From Erodium maritimum (taxonomy: Eukaryota; Streptophyta; Magnoliopsida; Geraniales; Geraniaceae): 64,000 bases of DNA. Both the position numbers and the translations under genes were made by a program. Location of the stretch: assembly GCA_963921825.1 (NCBI GenBank), contig OY997591.1, positions 41,313,825 through 41,377,824 of the forward strand, written 5' to 3'. Below the pieces are notes generated by a model. The model was given only the letters and a program-made list of their open reading frames with translations, was not told where the DNA came from and did not search any database. How positions within the stretch are numbered: position 1 is the stretch's first letter; every line of letters begins with the position of its first letter. Below, one piece after another: positions 44,921 through 58,125 of the stretch.

Positions 44921-47900
44921 ACGCCGGTTGGGGGTGATGTTGTGTTGACTAGGGTATGTCGTGCCTGCGAAGTTAGAAAAGCGAACTGATACAGGAGGAT
45001 CAAGAGAGGGCTCAAGAGCCTTGGTGTTGGATCGAGTCCTCACCCCGAGGATTCGGGTATGTTCGGAGTTGGTGGGCACGACGGCGGTAGTGGGGCGAGG
45101 TCTTAGAGAGACTGCGAGTTTCGGTAAGGTTCGGCAGTGACTGAGCTTGTGCGAATATCCGTGGGAAGGATACTTACGAAATGACAGCCTGTGACAGTGT
45201 CAACAGGCAACACGAAAGTTTCGTGTAATCTGGGCAGTAGGAGCGGAGTTCTCCTGTCGGCTTTGTCCGCAGTGGAGGAAGTATCGGCCGTGTAGAGCCG
45301 AGAGTTACCGCGAGTGGTGTGCGAGTTCCCTAAGGTCCTTCCGGAGGAGTTGAGCGGGTTGCTACCAGTTTGTGAGGTGGAGTGCGGGATTGACCTGATG
45401 CCGGGAACGGCAGCGTTATCGATGGCGCCTTATAGGTTCGCGGCAGCAAAGTTGACCGAGCTGAAGCGTCACCTCGAGGAGCTTCGGGAAAGGGGTTTAT
45501 CCATCTGAGCACATCGCCGTGGGGAGCTCCATCACTCTTCGTGAAGAAGAAAAGTGGAGAGCTTCGGATGTGTATGGACTACTGGAAGCTGAACCGGGTT
45601 ACGGTGAAGAACCGATACCCGATGCCGAGAATTGACGACTTGTTTGACCAATTGAGAGGATCGACATGCTTCTCGAAGATCGATCTGCGATCCGGATATT
45701 ACCAGTTGCGAGTCCGGGAGGGGGACGTTGCAAAGACTGCATTCCTGACACGCTATGGGCATTACGAGTTCTTGGTGATGCCATTTGGACTGACGAACGC
45801 ACCTGCAGCGTTCATGGATCGGATGAACAGTATATTCCGGCCGTTCTTAGATCAATTTATGGTGGTGTTTGTTGGCGACATCTATATCTATGCGCAGAAC
45901 GAGGGGGCACATGAGGAGCATTTGAGAGCTGTTTTGACCCTGCTGCGCACACATCAGCTATATGCCAACCTGGAGAAGTGCGAGTTTTGGCTCGCTGAGG
46001 TGAAATTCCTCGGTCACTTTGTATCCCATGACGGTATACTGGTCGATCCATCGAAGATCGACGCGGTTTCGAAGTGGGCACGGCCCACGAGTGTCTTCGA
46101 GATCCGCAGCTTCTTGGGGTTGGCAGGATATTATCGGCGGTTTGTCCAGGACTTTGCGCGACTAGCCGCGCCTATGACTCTTTTGACGCGCAAGGGAGTC
46201 GGATTTGTGTGAACAGAGGATTGTGAATGTGCGTTCACGGAGCTGAAGACTCGTCTGACTACCGCTCCAGTATTGATAGTACCTGAGCGAGAGGTCGGGT
46301 ATGAGGTCTACTATGACGTGTCCAGGGAAGGACTAGGTTGTGTACTGATGCAGTTGGGTAGAGTGGTTGCTTATGGCTCCAAGCAGTTGAAGACACACGA
46401 GCGCAACTATCTTACCCATGACTTGGAATTAGCGGCAGTCATGTTCGCGCTAAAGGGCTGGAGGTATTATCCGTATGGAAAGCGATTTCAGGTCTTCTCG
46501 GATCACAAGAGCCTCAAGTATATCTTTTTCCAACGAGACCTGAATATGCGCCAGCGACGATGGATGGAGCTACGACGAACGTGGTTGCCGACGCCCTGAG
46601 TAGGAAGTCGGTTCCGAGTCCTGCCAGCATATCAGTCCGAGAGTGGGACATGATGGGAGAACTGGTCACGTTCGGGCTTGAGCTAGGGGAGGTTACTGAT
46701 GGCGTGGCCATGTGCTCATTGGTGGCTCAGCCCTCACTAATTGCCCGAGTGTTGGAGGCGCAGTCGGAGGACGTCGAGACGTCAGAGATCCGAGAGAGGG
46801 TTGTCAGCGGTGTTGATGCCGAAGGCTGGGAACTCAGTGCTGATTGGGGGTTACGATATCGAGGAGGGTTATTCATGCCGCGCAACTGTAGAGACGATGT
46901 GTTGCGACAGTCACATCATTCGTGTCTTACAGTGCACCCGGGTAGCACCAAGATGTACCGCGACATCAGGCGGCACTTCTGGTGGAGTGGGATACGGAGA
47001 GCGGTCGCGGAATTTGTATCGAGATGTCTCACCTGTCAGTAGGTGAAAGCCGAACATCAGCGTCCTGCCGGATTATTTCAGCCACTGCCGATTGCCCAGT
47101 GGAAATGGGAGCATGTCACGATGGACTTCGTGAGTGTATTGCCGACATCCCCGAGGGGACATGATGCAGTATGGGTGGTAGTCGATCGGTTGACCAAGTC
47201 GGCCCATTTCCTGGCCATGAGGATGACCGATCCGGTCGACAAGTTGAGCAGCCTGTACATTCAGGAGATAGTGCGTCTCCATGGAGTGCCTGTGTCGATA
47301 GTGTCTGACAGGGATCCTCGTTTCTCGTCCAGGTTTTGGCCGAGTTTGCAGACCGCGTTGGGGACCGAGGTTCTACTAAGTTAAGCACACCATCCACAGA
47401 CAGACAGCCAGTCCGAGCGCACGATTCAGATTTTGGAGGACATGTTGCGGGCATGTGTGCTAGACTTTTAGGGGTCGTGGGAGACCCACCTACCGTTGGT
47501 CGAGTTCGCCTACAACAACAGCTTCCATGCCAGTATTGGGATGTCACCGTTTGAAGCATTGTATGGTAGGCCGTGTCGATCGCCAGTGTGCTGGGCAGAG
47601 GTGGGGGACAGGAGTCTACTAGGGCCAGAGATCGTCCGAGAGACGACAGAGAAGGTCGCGCTGATACGCGAGCGGTTGAAGACCGCACAGAGTCGGCAGA
47701 AGAGCTACGCTGACAGACGACGCCGACCTCTTGAGTTCGCAGTTGGTGACAACGTGTTCCTGAAGGTGAGCCCGAGGAAGGGACTGGTACGGTTCAGACG
47801 CGGCGGAGGCAAGTTAGCCCCGCGGTACATCGGCCCTTTCGAGATCTTGAGCAGAGTGGGAGCAGTGGCATATCGTCTGGCATTACCACCGCAACTTGGG

Positions 47901-48164
47901 AGGATTCATAACGTCTTCCACGTGTCCCAATTGCGGAAGTACAATGCGGACCCCTCCCACATCATTGAGTGGGCACATATCGAGGTGGCTGACGATGTCT
48001 CTTATGAGGAGCATCCGGTTCGAATCATGGACACACGGGAGCAGGTCATGCGTGGCATGGTTATCCGCCTAGTACGAGTGCAGTGGCGACACCACGGGGC
48101 TGAGTCGACTTGGGAGCGCGAGGACGAGGTTCGCGTGAAGTACCCCGATCTGTTCGACTCCTGA
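44921..48164 (+). pseudogene. Gypsy B pol remnants, continued after the copia
   Basis: Fossil pol resuming at the copia target site. Reverse transcriptase about 45350-46212 ([34 protein letters not shown]). RNase H 46220-46620 (DHKSLKYIF). Integrase with zinc-binding start and core about 46830-47700 ([56 protein letters not shown]). Chromodomain-like end 47990-48164 ([26 protein letters not shown]). It is better preserved than copy A but still broken several times. A polypurine tract (AAGGGGGGTAGAT, 48203-48215) precedes the LTR. Confidence 0.87.
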
Positions 48165-48215
48165 GGTACGTGTGTTTTGAATTTCGCGGACGAAATTCCT
48201 TTAAGGGGGGTAGAT

Positions 48216-51033
48216 TGTAAGAACCGCTCCCGGTCAACGCCAGTCAAATCGGCGGAAAAACAGGAAAATTTAAAATTTTGGGACAGACATCTAAATGAAC
48301 CTAAAATTGACCCCGAGGGTCATATCGGGCTTAATTTGACCCCGGTATCGACCAAAATGAGTTCTGAGGGACTCAGGGCAACTTTTTGACGAATTCGGGA
48401 AGAGTTGACTTTTTGCTAGTAAAAGTCAACTGAGCGACGTTTTGGTCCGTTCGAGGCCCGTTTTGGATCCAAAAAGCTTAGCCGTCGTTACAGCGGTCTT
48501 AGTTTTGCTGTTTCCTTGTAGCACGTGAAATTTCGTAATTTCTGGAAAATTGGCCCATTCGGGGCCCGAGACGGCCGAATTTCGCGACTCTGACAGAAAA
48601 ATATCTACAAAGATATTTTTCTAACTCATGGGACCCACAAGACACTTGTGATAAATGTGGTGGTGGTTGGTTTTTAAAATAAAGAAAAAGAATTAAGAGT
48701 GGTAGTTTTGTAAATAAGAGATTGGTGTTTTTTTTTAACAAAATAAAAAGGGAAATGAGGAGAGGTCTCAGCCAAATAGAAAAAAAGAGAGAAGGACAGA
48801 GAAAAAAATAGAGAAAAGAAGAGAGAAGGAGGAAAGGAAAAAGGAAAACAAAAAGGGTGAGGTTTTTGTGATTTTCCGACGATCCGACCGACCGACCGAC
48901 CGATCGACTCAACGGCTGCGGATTCGAACTCCCGTCGTCATTCCCTACGGTGAGAACCCATTCTTTTCTCGTTTTGGTACGTTTGAAAATTAGGGTTTGA
49001 GTTTAAACGAGTCAAATATGGTTGGGTTTTGGTTAGAATTGGTTTAAAGATGAATGGTTGAGGTTTGGGGTTCGTTAGGAACGTTTTGGGGCGAAAAGGA
49101 AATTTTCCCATTGTGGCCGTGTGGGGCCCACTAGCCCGGGCCTCGGGTTTTTCGTGTTCGGGTGGTTTTGGACGATCTCCCCATCGATAATTCACACCTG
49201 GAACGAATTATGGGATTAAATTGTGAAAATTGGAAATTTCGGTTTTAGAAACTTTAAACGCGAATTAAATCGCTCGGAAGTCGGAAATTGATTCCGTCGA
49301 TTGCGTTGGAACCCTTGAATTATTCTAAGATCGTAGAAACGAAAACGGGAATTTTCGGAGCCCTTGAAGGGCGTTTTCCAATCCCGGGCAGATTCGCCAA
49401 GCCAGGCGAATCGGGCCTTTCCGGGCCCGTTGTTGACAATGTCGAGTAATTGGGAAGTTTGGGAGTTATCGACATTACCGAGGTTGCTTTTGGGCGTCAA
49501 ATTCTTTAAAATTCAGCTTTGCCTGTGAACTTAAAAAGTGTTTTAATTTGTGATCTTGTTAGATCGTGTCGCCGACCGCGGAAAGAGGAGGCTAAGCGGG
49601 TGACTGCGAGCACGCCGGAACTTGAGCGTGGATATTTGGAAAGCGTTACGAGGTAGGGAAAAGTAGCCGGATCTCGGCCTTGACTAGGGAAAGTTAACAG
49701 TAGAAATGCATGTGACACCTAGTGGTGTCGTAGGATGAGTAAGTTTATCAAACACTAGAAATGCAGGCGACACTTAGTGTTTTCGTATGATACGTGAGCG
49801 TATCGAACAATAGAAATGCATGTGACACTTAGTAGTGTCGTAGGTTAAGTGAGCGTATCGACATTAGAAATACTTATGCCTTTTGGTTGTGCCGTAGGTT
49901 GATTGATTTGTTTGTGTCTGTGGTTGGCCATGAGTTCCTGTGGAAGTTGAACCCGTGTATTACTGTTGGTTTGTCGTGGGTGGCCATGAGTGCCTTTGGG
50001 GTGTTGAACCCGTATATTACTGTTGGTGTGTCGTGGGTGGCCATGTGTGCCTGTGGGGTGTTAAACATGTATTGTTGTGGACTGCCCTGCCGAGGAGTAG
50101 TGAGTCGTATATCATTGTCGCTATTTGTTGAACCTTGGGTGTTGACTATGATTGCATGGAGGTTGGGGGCCCGCCTGACAATAAAGGGGTCCCGTGGTCG
50201 CGCGCGTGGGGGTTGGCTAGCCTTCCGACTAACCATCGGTAAAGTTGTGCATTCTTCTGCGATAAAGGGGACATGTGGTCGCGCGCGTGGGGGTTGGCTA
50301 GCCTTCCGACTAACCATTAGTAAAGTTGTGCATTTCTTCGGCGATGAAGCGCGGCTCCCCTTCCGACTAGCTATCGGAAAAGTATCGCTATATATATCGC
50401 TAACAGGTCGACCGTCTGCCCCGACTGCGTTCGGGGAAAGTTGCGTTGGGCAGGCTCAAGCCCAGCCGGTTAGCAACCGGCACTGAGTAGCTGGAGTGCG
50501 ATCCTTTGTGATATTTATTGTTGTGTGTGATCCTTTGTGATCTTGGGTGTTGCGTGGTTATTATTTGCGTTTTGGAGTTGAGGTCGTAACCGATGTGTCG
50601 GGTCTACATTACGCGTCCGGGTTTGAGTTGGTTGGGGAAAGTAAGAGTTTTCGTGTGACAGTCGGGTTGCTTGTGTTTTGTTTGTTGTTGGTGTTTCCGG
50701 CATTTCTGCTAGTATGCCGTAGTTAGTCTGGTATCCGTGGTGGTGAGCGAACGCTCACCCCTAGCTGCTTTTCCTACTAGTACTGGTCGCGAGGAGGACT
50801 AGGGGCACTCTCGAACCTTGAAGAGCTATGAGCGGGAGTTCGGGTTTTTCCGAGTTTGGCGACGTACGCTTTGGTTTTTGTCCGCTTGTTTTGGACGTAT
50901 TTTAAGTTGTAAAATATTATTTTGATTAACTCAAAGTGGGGATTTTAAGCGGTTTATTAAAATGTTTGAAAACTGTTTTATTGTTTCACCATTCGCGTTC
51001 CGGGTTCGGTCCTGCCGAATTCAGGGCGTGACA
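48216..51033 (+). repeat. Right LTR of gypsy element B
   Basis: About 2.82 kb, from TGTAAGAACCGCTCCC to CAGGGCGTGACA. It shares blocks with the LTRs of A but has its own segments (for example GCCCGCCTGACAATAAAGG near 50170 and a GGTCGCGCGCGTGGGGGTTG duplication at 50190-50300). Contains a (CCGA)n microsatellite at 48885-48902. Confidence 0.85.
48885..48902. repeat. (CCGA)n microsatellite
   Basis: Four to five CCGA units inside the B LTR, just after a purine-rich tract (48780-48850). Confidence 0.8.
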
Positions 51034-52116
51034 CCATGAGTGCCCGTGGGGAGTTGAGCCCGTATTTGGTTGACTGACGTGCCGAGTGGTAGTTAGTCGT
51101 GTTGTCCTATTTTTTTCCTTTCCTTTGGCGGTATTGTGTGCCTTTTGGTTGTGACTGTGATTGTTCTGGTGGTACTGTTGAGGTATGCCCGATGGGTGTG
51201 CCGTACTCTCCAATGCGTGGTCGGTAAAGAGCAGAGGGCTATGGTCCTCGTAGGTGAGTGGCACCTTCCGGCGCTTGATTGGTAAAGTGCTAAGGTTAGA
51301 GTTGTGCCCGAGTGGTGTGTCGTACTCTCCAATGCGTGGTCGGTAAAGAACAGAGGGATGTGGTCCCCGTAGGTGAGTAGCACCTTCCGGCGCGTGATTG
51401 GTTAAGTGATAAGGTTAGAGCTGTGCCCGAGGGGTGTGTCATACTATCCAATGTGTGGTCGGTAAAGAGCAGAGGGTTGTTGTCCCCGTAGGTGAGTAGC
51501 ACCTTCCGGCGCGTGATTGGTAAAGTGCTGAGTCTAGATTCATGCCCGAGGGGTATATCGTACTCTCTGATGCGTGATCGGTAAAGTGTTGAGGCGTGTG
51601 GTTGTGGTTTGCGTGATTTTGATCACTTATGTGTTGTGTTCTTTGAGGTCGTCATTACGGTGTCGGGTCCACATTACATGTACCGGTGTTTAGTTTGGTT
51701 GGGGAAAGTAACAGTTTTCGTGTGACAATTGGGTTACTCGAGTTTGGGGATAGTAGTCCCCGGTGTTTTGTTTGTTGGTTGGTGTTTCCGGCATTTCTGC
51801 TAGTATGTCGTAGTCAGTCTGGTATCTGTGGTGGTGAGCGAACGCTCACCCCTAGCTGCTTTTCCTACAGGTACTGGTCGTGAGACGGACTAGGAGAGCT
51901 CTCGAAGCTGGGAGAGGTAGTCCGAGTCTTTGGGAGTTTAGCGACGTACGCTTTGGTTTTTGTCCGCTTGTTTTGGACGTATTTTAAGTTGTAAAATATT
52001 ATTTTGATTAACTCAAAGTGGTGATTTTAAGCGGTTTTATTAAAATGTTTGAAAATGGTTTTATTGTTTCACCGTTCGCGTTCCGAGTTTGGTCCTACTG
52101 AATTCGGGGCGTGACA
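51034..52116 (+). repeat. Remainder of the right LTR of gypsy A
   Basis: Begins in the minisatellite (CCATGAGTGCCCGTGGGG) and matches the left LTR of A from about 26064 to its end, including the 115-bp array. The outer target duplication CAGAC follows at 52117. Confidence 0.82.
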
Positions 52117-52121
52117 CAGAC

Positions 52122-52189
52122 CAGAGGGTTTTTGAATTAATTCCATGAAAATACTCTCATGGTATACGAGAGGCTCTTCCTCTGATCCG
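52122..52189 (+). pseudogene. Second LINE resumes: ORF1 end and ORF2 start
   Basis: Once the gypsy nest and one copy of CAGAC are removed, the ORF1 frame runs through to Gln-Thr-Arg-Gly-Phe-Leu-Asn and TAA (52138-52140). Four bases later an ATG (52145) begins MKILSWYTRGSSS, equal to MRILSWNMRGASS of the intact LINE ORF2. Similarity is lost after about 15 codons, so the rest of ORF2 is missing and other LINE sequence on the opposite strand follows. The spacing ORF1 stop to ORF2 start differs from the ATGA overlap of the LINE at 11033. Confidence 0.85.
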
Positions 52190-53340
52190 GACCCAAAGGG
52201 CTGACAGGCTGAGCCTGTGTACACGGCCCAAGCGCATGGTCCTTATCGTCACCATGTTCCTGCGTTTGAATTGCAGACGACGTACAAGCTTCGTCAATCA
52301 CGCACGAAAATGAAGGGATTGCAACCAGATTTGCAGGACACGCTTCTCTAGCTGGCGATCCCAAGATCTTCGTGTGATTCTCTCTGAATTAAGAATCCCG
52401 AATAACCGGAGGCACCAATAGAGCATTCTGGTAAGCCGGCTCCGGCGAGACCTCAATCGGACTCCCAAACTCAATCCGATTGTTGGACGCAGTGTGAGCA
52501 TTTTCAACATTCTCCTCCAGACCAGGAATAACCTTCTCATGTACTAGTGATGAAAAAACTTGATCGTTTAAGATGCTCTGTTCTGGTGTAGCTGAAACAG
52601 GGGCACCGACCTCGTTCAAAATTGATCGGAATTTTGAGTTCCCCGACCGAGCAGTTGATACAAATAGGGTATGACCATTGAGTTTATACCCATTGAAGAC
52701 TTCTATTTCCTGTGTAGCCGATTCCTTGAATTTAAACTTAGCAAACCCAGAGAAACGCCCATGCCGACTCGGTCTCCTAGGAATACTAGCTGCCAAGACC
52801 TCACCAAACGTCCCCAACGAGTTCTCAACCCATTCCGATCAAGTGCCAAATGGTAAGTTGTACAAAAACATCTTACGACCCTACTTTCCCGTTTCGATCT
52901 CAAGAGAAATCTTACTCTGTTCTCCATTCTCCACCGGAGATGATGCTCCAGGATCCGGCGATGGCTTCACCAACTGAGCAGACGACACCCCCGTCTTCGC
53001 ATTCTGCTTTGAAGAAACTAGAAAAGAGGACCCTCCTTTCTCAACTCCTCCAGCCTTCGCAGCACCTCCCACGAACTTGGCAACGGCCAGATCGACATCC
53101 CTTTTCCTACTCTATTTTCTAACCACAATAGGTTTGTTGACCCTCGTCTGATACTTAATCCTGGTCACAAAAGACATACTAGAACCCAACTCAAAAGACA
53201 CATAGTCTTTATAAAGGGCAAGAAACTCCGACCCAAAATCAAAAAGAGAAAGGATATCCTTATCCTTGCTCCGGCGAGAAGCAGTGGCTTTCTGGCCAGC
53301 AGAGGCTTTGGTTTAGAGAGACCTCATTTACAGAATCTAC
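52190..53340 (-). pseudogene. Third LINE ORF1 relic, RRM type
   Basis: On the minus strand: an N-terminal part near 53300-53070 (FGSEFLALYKDYVSFELGSS), then MFLYNLPFGT as RNP2 (about 52865), GRFSGFAKFKFKE as RNP1 and FNGYKLNGHTLFVSTARS (52817-52650). After the RRM the 142-residue open frame runs to 52389. Frame changes and stops break it, for example directly after LPFGT. It differs clearly from the other two ORF1 proteins and from the relic at 7799, so it is a separate LINE lineage. No ORF2 is attached. It also differs in base composition from the LINE at 52122 that it abuts. Confidence 0.75.
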
Positions 53341-53343
53341 TTA

Positions 53344-56300
53344 TGTTAAATGTCCAAATGTATATATCACTGTTAGGAATAAAATTATAGCGGCTTTATA
53401 TTACTATGTATTGGAGTAATATATCGATGTATGTTCTGATCTATGCTCACCATGTGAAGTAGAACCATAGATAGGGTTAGATCACACTCGATGGGTCCCT
53501 AGTTAACAAAGATTCACTAGAAGCAACGTATGTAACATGATTCTTTATGGCTTACGTTCTATTTAGTCATTGGAATGAGATTCTGGAGTCCTATCATAGA
53601 TATCATGTGAGACATGATATTGAACGACTCACTCTAAATATGTGCCATAAATTAAGTCATGAACATATTTAGTGGCGTAGCTTGTCATGTATCCTTATAC
53701 CAATGAGTCTTTGTGATCGCTATGCAATAAGCAACTGAGTTTGACCTGAGCCAAATATTGTCTGTAAAAGGGCTTCCATAACAACCAAGATTGGCTTGCA
53801 CACAGACTACATGAGTGAGACGAAAGACGACTAAGGGATTTATCCCTCTTATTGAGGTATGGGAAAGATATCAGTTCTCGATCGCTTGATCGAGAGTGAC
53901 TGAAAGAATAGCATGGCCATGCACATGATACTGGTATCATATATTCAGTCATCTCATATACCAAGGAACAATGATTGAGACTAATAAGGATGACGGCTCT
54001 ATGCCTTATCTCAATCAAGATATCTATGATAAAAGGATATTGGCATTGATGACGGAAAGATTATAATCGAAAGGGTCGATTTGTTATGCAGTATTAGGCA
54101 ATACTAAAGTTTCGTTATTTTCCACTTATACAAGATTAAGTAAAATGGGATTTTACGTTGATCCATCGACATGCATAAAACTAAGGGTCCCACTGGAGGA
54201 TGAAACTCATTGACACATTTATGGAGAATGGACAAACGGGAAGTTGACACTTAGTATGACCAAAACTGGGTTTTGGGTCAAGTTCCCATAAGTAATTAGG
54301 CCTTTAGGGATCGAGTCATGACTTGGAGTCTTGGGATTGACCGCTTTGGATAATGTTGGACATATCTAAGAAGGAAGACGTGGAGGCAATGAGCGCGTAA
54401 CATGACCTCGTGGGGAATGGCCACAGGCCATCACCCACGAGGCCTGTGGGAGGCCCGTGCCACCAAAGGCCCATGGAACCAACTAGTTAAGTCTTAACTA
54501 AATAGTTCGAACTAAACTAGTTAGATTATGTAGTTGTTGATTCAATTAACCAACTTACCACCAACTTTTATATACTTTACACCATCCTTGTCATGTTTAC
54601 TATTATTCTATTATGTTGATGGGAGAAGATGACTTAAGAGTCATCCTTTAAAAAAAAATAGACATAAGAAACAAAGAGAAAAACACCAACACTCTCTTCC
54701 TCTCTAAAATTTCGGCCAAGGCTTCTCCTACCTCTATTTTTGTGTTGATGAGTCCTCTAAGCTTAGAACTATGTGGCTTTGATTCCTTGGATGATACGTA
54801 GGCATCTTGGAGACTAAAGCCAAATCATTCTTTACTCGGTGTTCTTTTGTTTGGTAAGAAATTGTGCTGAATTTTTTCTTGTGTTTCTAATCTTTGGTAG
54901 TTGTTTCATGGCTTACATGGTCTCTTTGTTTTAATTTTTATTCCTCTGCGAGTTGATTTACCTCCTAACCTATGTGTAAACTAGGTTAGTAGGTTTGGAC
55001 GACATATGTGGGTGTCTTTCGCCTTAGCGGAGCACCTACATAGTGTCAGGCCATAGTTGAAATTTGGTGGACCCGGCTACGATTCAAAGTCAGGGTTGTG
55101 CTATGGTATCAGATAGGGTAAGCCATTTGCATAAGTACATACCCAGGCTAGAGTCACATTCGATGTGATTGGACAAGGTCCTACTTACATAGCTCGATTG
55201 AGTGGTGAGCTTTTGTTCATCTTGATCGAGTGAATCAAGGATCTTGGTTTTAGATTATAAAAGTTAAGAATCGCTTAGTTGGTGTTTAAACTAGACCTTC
55301 ATAAAATTCATTTAGTTTACTGATTGAATTTTGTTTGTCGTGTAGATCAAATGGAAAGTGAACAGTAGTTTGTCATTGAAAACTATTGTTGACGGGGTCA
55401 AGCTTAATGGGACAAACTATCTGGACTGATACAGAAATTTGAGGATAGTCCTCAATATTTGAACGCGAAGTATATATCCTTGATAAGGCTATACCTTATG
55501 CCTAGAAAATAAAGGGGTATGTTGAACATCTTATTGGATTGGGTTTTAAGATAGAATCAGAGATGGAAGTAGATGGGGTTGTGCGCTCCCTTCCACGTGA
55601 ATAAGTTGAGTTCATTATGAACTATCACATACATGATATGGACAAGATCATATCAGAGTTACATGGCTCGTTTTTAACTGCTAAGAAGAATATTAGGATC
55701 TAGGATCCAAGAATATTCTGATGGTCAGAAAGGGATCCTGTTTCAAAAAGGAAAATGGTAGTGGCAAGGGCAAGGCCTCTACGCACTTGGCGGGAAATAT
55801 GAGACACCCAATTTCTCCTTACACTTCTTGGACCAAGGGTCCTTAAGGAAGGCTAAGGAAGATGAGAATGTTTGTTTCTATTGCTAGAAGCTTGTGCATT
55901 GGAAACGGGATTGTAGGAAAGCCCTGGATGATGAGAAGAGGAGTGAGACTACGCATTCATCAGGTATTGACTTTATAGAGCTACATCTCTCTACTTCCAA
56001 GATTCATGGTATTGGATATTGGAGCTGAATCTCACATATGCACTGACGTGTAATGGCTGGAAAATCACGAAGTGGAGCTCAGAGTTGTGGCAACTGTTAT
56101 AGGATGTATAAGACTTGCTTTGCCAAGGAGCCTAGTTTTGTGCTACATATTTTATACTGCATACCTATTTTTAGTAGAAAAATTATATTTGTGTCCATGT
56201 TAGACAAGGAAGCATATAATTTTGATTTTCAATATTCTATGCAATAATACGTTTTATGCTAGTGCTAACATGGTTGGAGGATCGTACATATTAGATATGG

Positions 56301-57784
56301 GTAACAATTTCTCAAGCTCTATTTATAATGTTAACACCAAGAGGTCTATATCTGACTATTTAAACCAAACTCTGTTATGGCACTACCATTTGGGCCACGT
56401 AAACGAAGACTACATATAAGCACTTCAGAATTGTGAACTTTTAAGTCCATTTGAATTTCATTCGATTAATAGTCCGAGGAATGTTTAATGGGAAAACTTA
56501 CTAAGGTGCCCTTCATCGGTCGCGGTGAAAGGCGATTGAATGATTGGGGTTGATACACTCAGATGTGTGTGGACTAATAAGTCCTTTTGTCAGGAGGGAT
56601 TTTAGCTACTTTATCATATTTACTGATGATTATAGTAAATATTCGATGAGACATAAGTCTGAAGTTTTTGATAAATTCAAAGAGTTTAAAACTGAAGTAG
56701 AAAACCAGTTTAGGAAAAGTATTGAGGCACTTTGATTGAATCGAGGTGAATAATACTTCACCATAGAGTTTTAGGTCATCTAGTGGAGAATGGGATCCTT
56801 TCTTAGTGGACTTTTGCCGAGACGCCATAGTTGAATGGTGTAGACGAACGAAAAAATCGGACATTGTTAGGCATGGTCTGATCCATGATCAGTTAGACTA
56901 ATCTCCCAGTCTCTTTATGGGGTTATGCTCTAGAGACGGTCACATTCATAGTGAATCAGGCTCTGACGAAGGCTATGGAAGTGACGCCATTTGAGCAATT
57001 ATACGGAAAGAAGCACGTTTTGGGGTTACGAGGCTCATGTGAAATGTTTGTTTTCGATTAAGCTCAAACCAAGATCTTAGAAATATAACTTTGTGGGGTA
57101 TCCCAAAGAAACAAGGGGTATTACTTTTACAAACACAGTGAGAATATGGTGTTCGTCGCTTAGGTGGGGTCTTTATGGAAAAGGAATTTGTTTCCAAAGA
57201 CGTCGGTGGGTGGACAGCACATCTAGAAGAAAGCCAAGATGGTGCAAATCCATCTAAACCACCGGACAACCCAGTAGAAAGGGAGGAGCCAAAAGTTGTC
57301 GTAGAATTGGAACCAAGTCTTGAAGCAATTCCGAAAGTTCCAAGGCAATATGGAAGGGTTAGTCGTCCACCTCTGAGATATGGTTACTTTGTGTCTGGAT
57401 GTGACGGTGAGCTTATGGTGGATCATTAAGATCCAACCACATTTTTAGGAAGCCGTGGATGGACCCAACTCTGAATTATGGCTTGGAGCCATGAGGGAGA
57501 AAATGCAATCAATGTTAGACAATCATGCCTGGGAACTAGTTCATCCCATCAATGGTATGAGGACTATCGAATGCAAATGGATCTTCAAGGTGAAGATGGA
57601 CAAGGATGACAACCCTTACACTTACAAAGCTTAACTGGTAGAGAAATGTTATAGGAAGATCCAAGGGATTGGCTATAGCTAAATCAATCCGAATTCTTCT
57701 TTCCATAACTTTGTATCATGATTATAAGATATGGAAAATGGATGTCAAAACCGCTTTCTTAAACAGAAGTTCATCGTAGGACGT
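53344..57784 (+). mobile_element. Old copia element, same or sister family, plus strand
   Basis: A diverged LTR of about 1.6 kb (53344-54970), then interior parts in copia order. Gag area 55350-55950, with a zinc-knuckle trace near 55875. Protease/pre-integrase 55980-56419 (ILDMGNNFSSSIYNVNTKRS, LLWHYHLGHVNEDYI). Integrase 56544-57170 (FSYFIIFTDDYSKYS). Reverse transcriptase start 57175-57784 (RQYGRVSRPPLRYGYF, ELWLGAMREKMQSM). It is cut at 57784 by another LTR. No second LTR is seen. It is much more diverged than the copia at 36448 and broken many times, hence old. Confidence 0.85.
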
Positions 57785-58094
57785 TGTTGGAACTTGATGT
57801 CGTGGACAAGAGAAACAAGAATTTGCAGCGGAAATTAACCACAAATCAAGTAAATTTAACACTACCAAATATGAAGAACAAAGCGGAAAATTCAGCAAGG
57901 TTTCAAGAACATCACCTTGTAGTTTTGGTTGAGAAAATGGAAGAATAACACCAACTATGGTTCGTCTTGAGTCCCTTGGACGCCGACGTTTCCGAGATGG
58001 AATCAAAGCCAACGTAGTTCTTAAGTTTGATTACTCAAGAACATGAACAAACAACCTTAAAGCTTGAAGCGGGGTTCGGTCAAGGTAGTAGAAG

Positions 58095-58125
<31 letters not shown>

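Larger units (their letters stand above)
24131..52116 (+). mobile_element. Nested Ty3/gypsy chromovirus complex (element A with B and a copia inside)
   Basis: A starts TGTTAGAACCGCTCCC at 24131 and ends GGGGCGTGACA at 52116; CAGAC flanks both ends (24126-24130, 52117-52121). Order: left LTR of A, A interior, first part of the right LTR of A, then element B (partial left LTR, interior with a copia in it, complete right LTR), then the rest of the right LTR of A. The two parts of that LTR together are close to the length of the left one, which supports B having landed inside it. Protein parts fit the chromovirus group with a C-terminal chromodomain (Tekay/Del-like). Both copies are broken many times; neither looks whole. 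Confidence 0.88.

Noticed and set aside
52122-53340. The plus-strand LINE and the minus-strand ORF1 relic could be one insertion with a twin-priming inversion
   Set aside because: The two ORF1 sequences are clearly different proteins and both are 5' portions, so they come from different LINEs.
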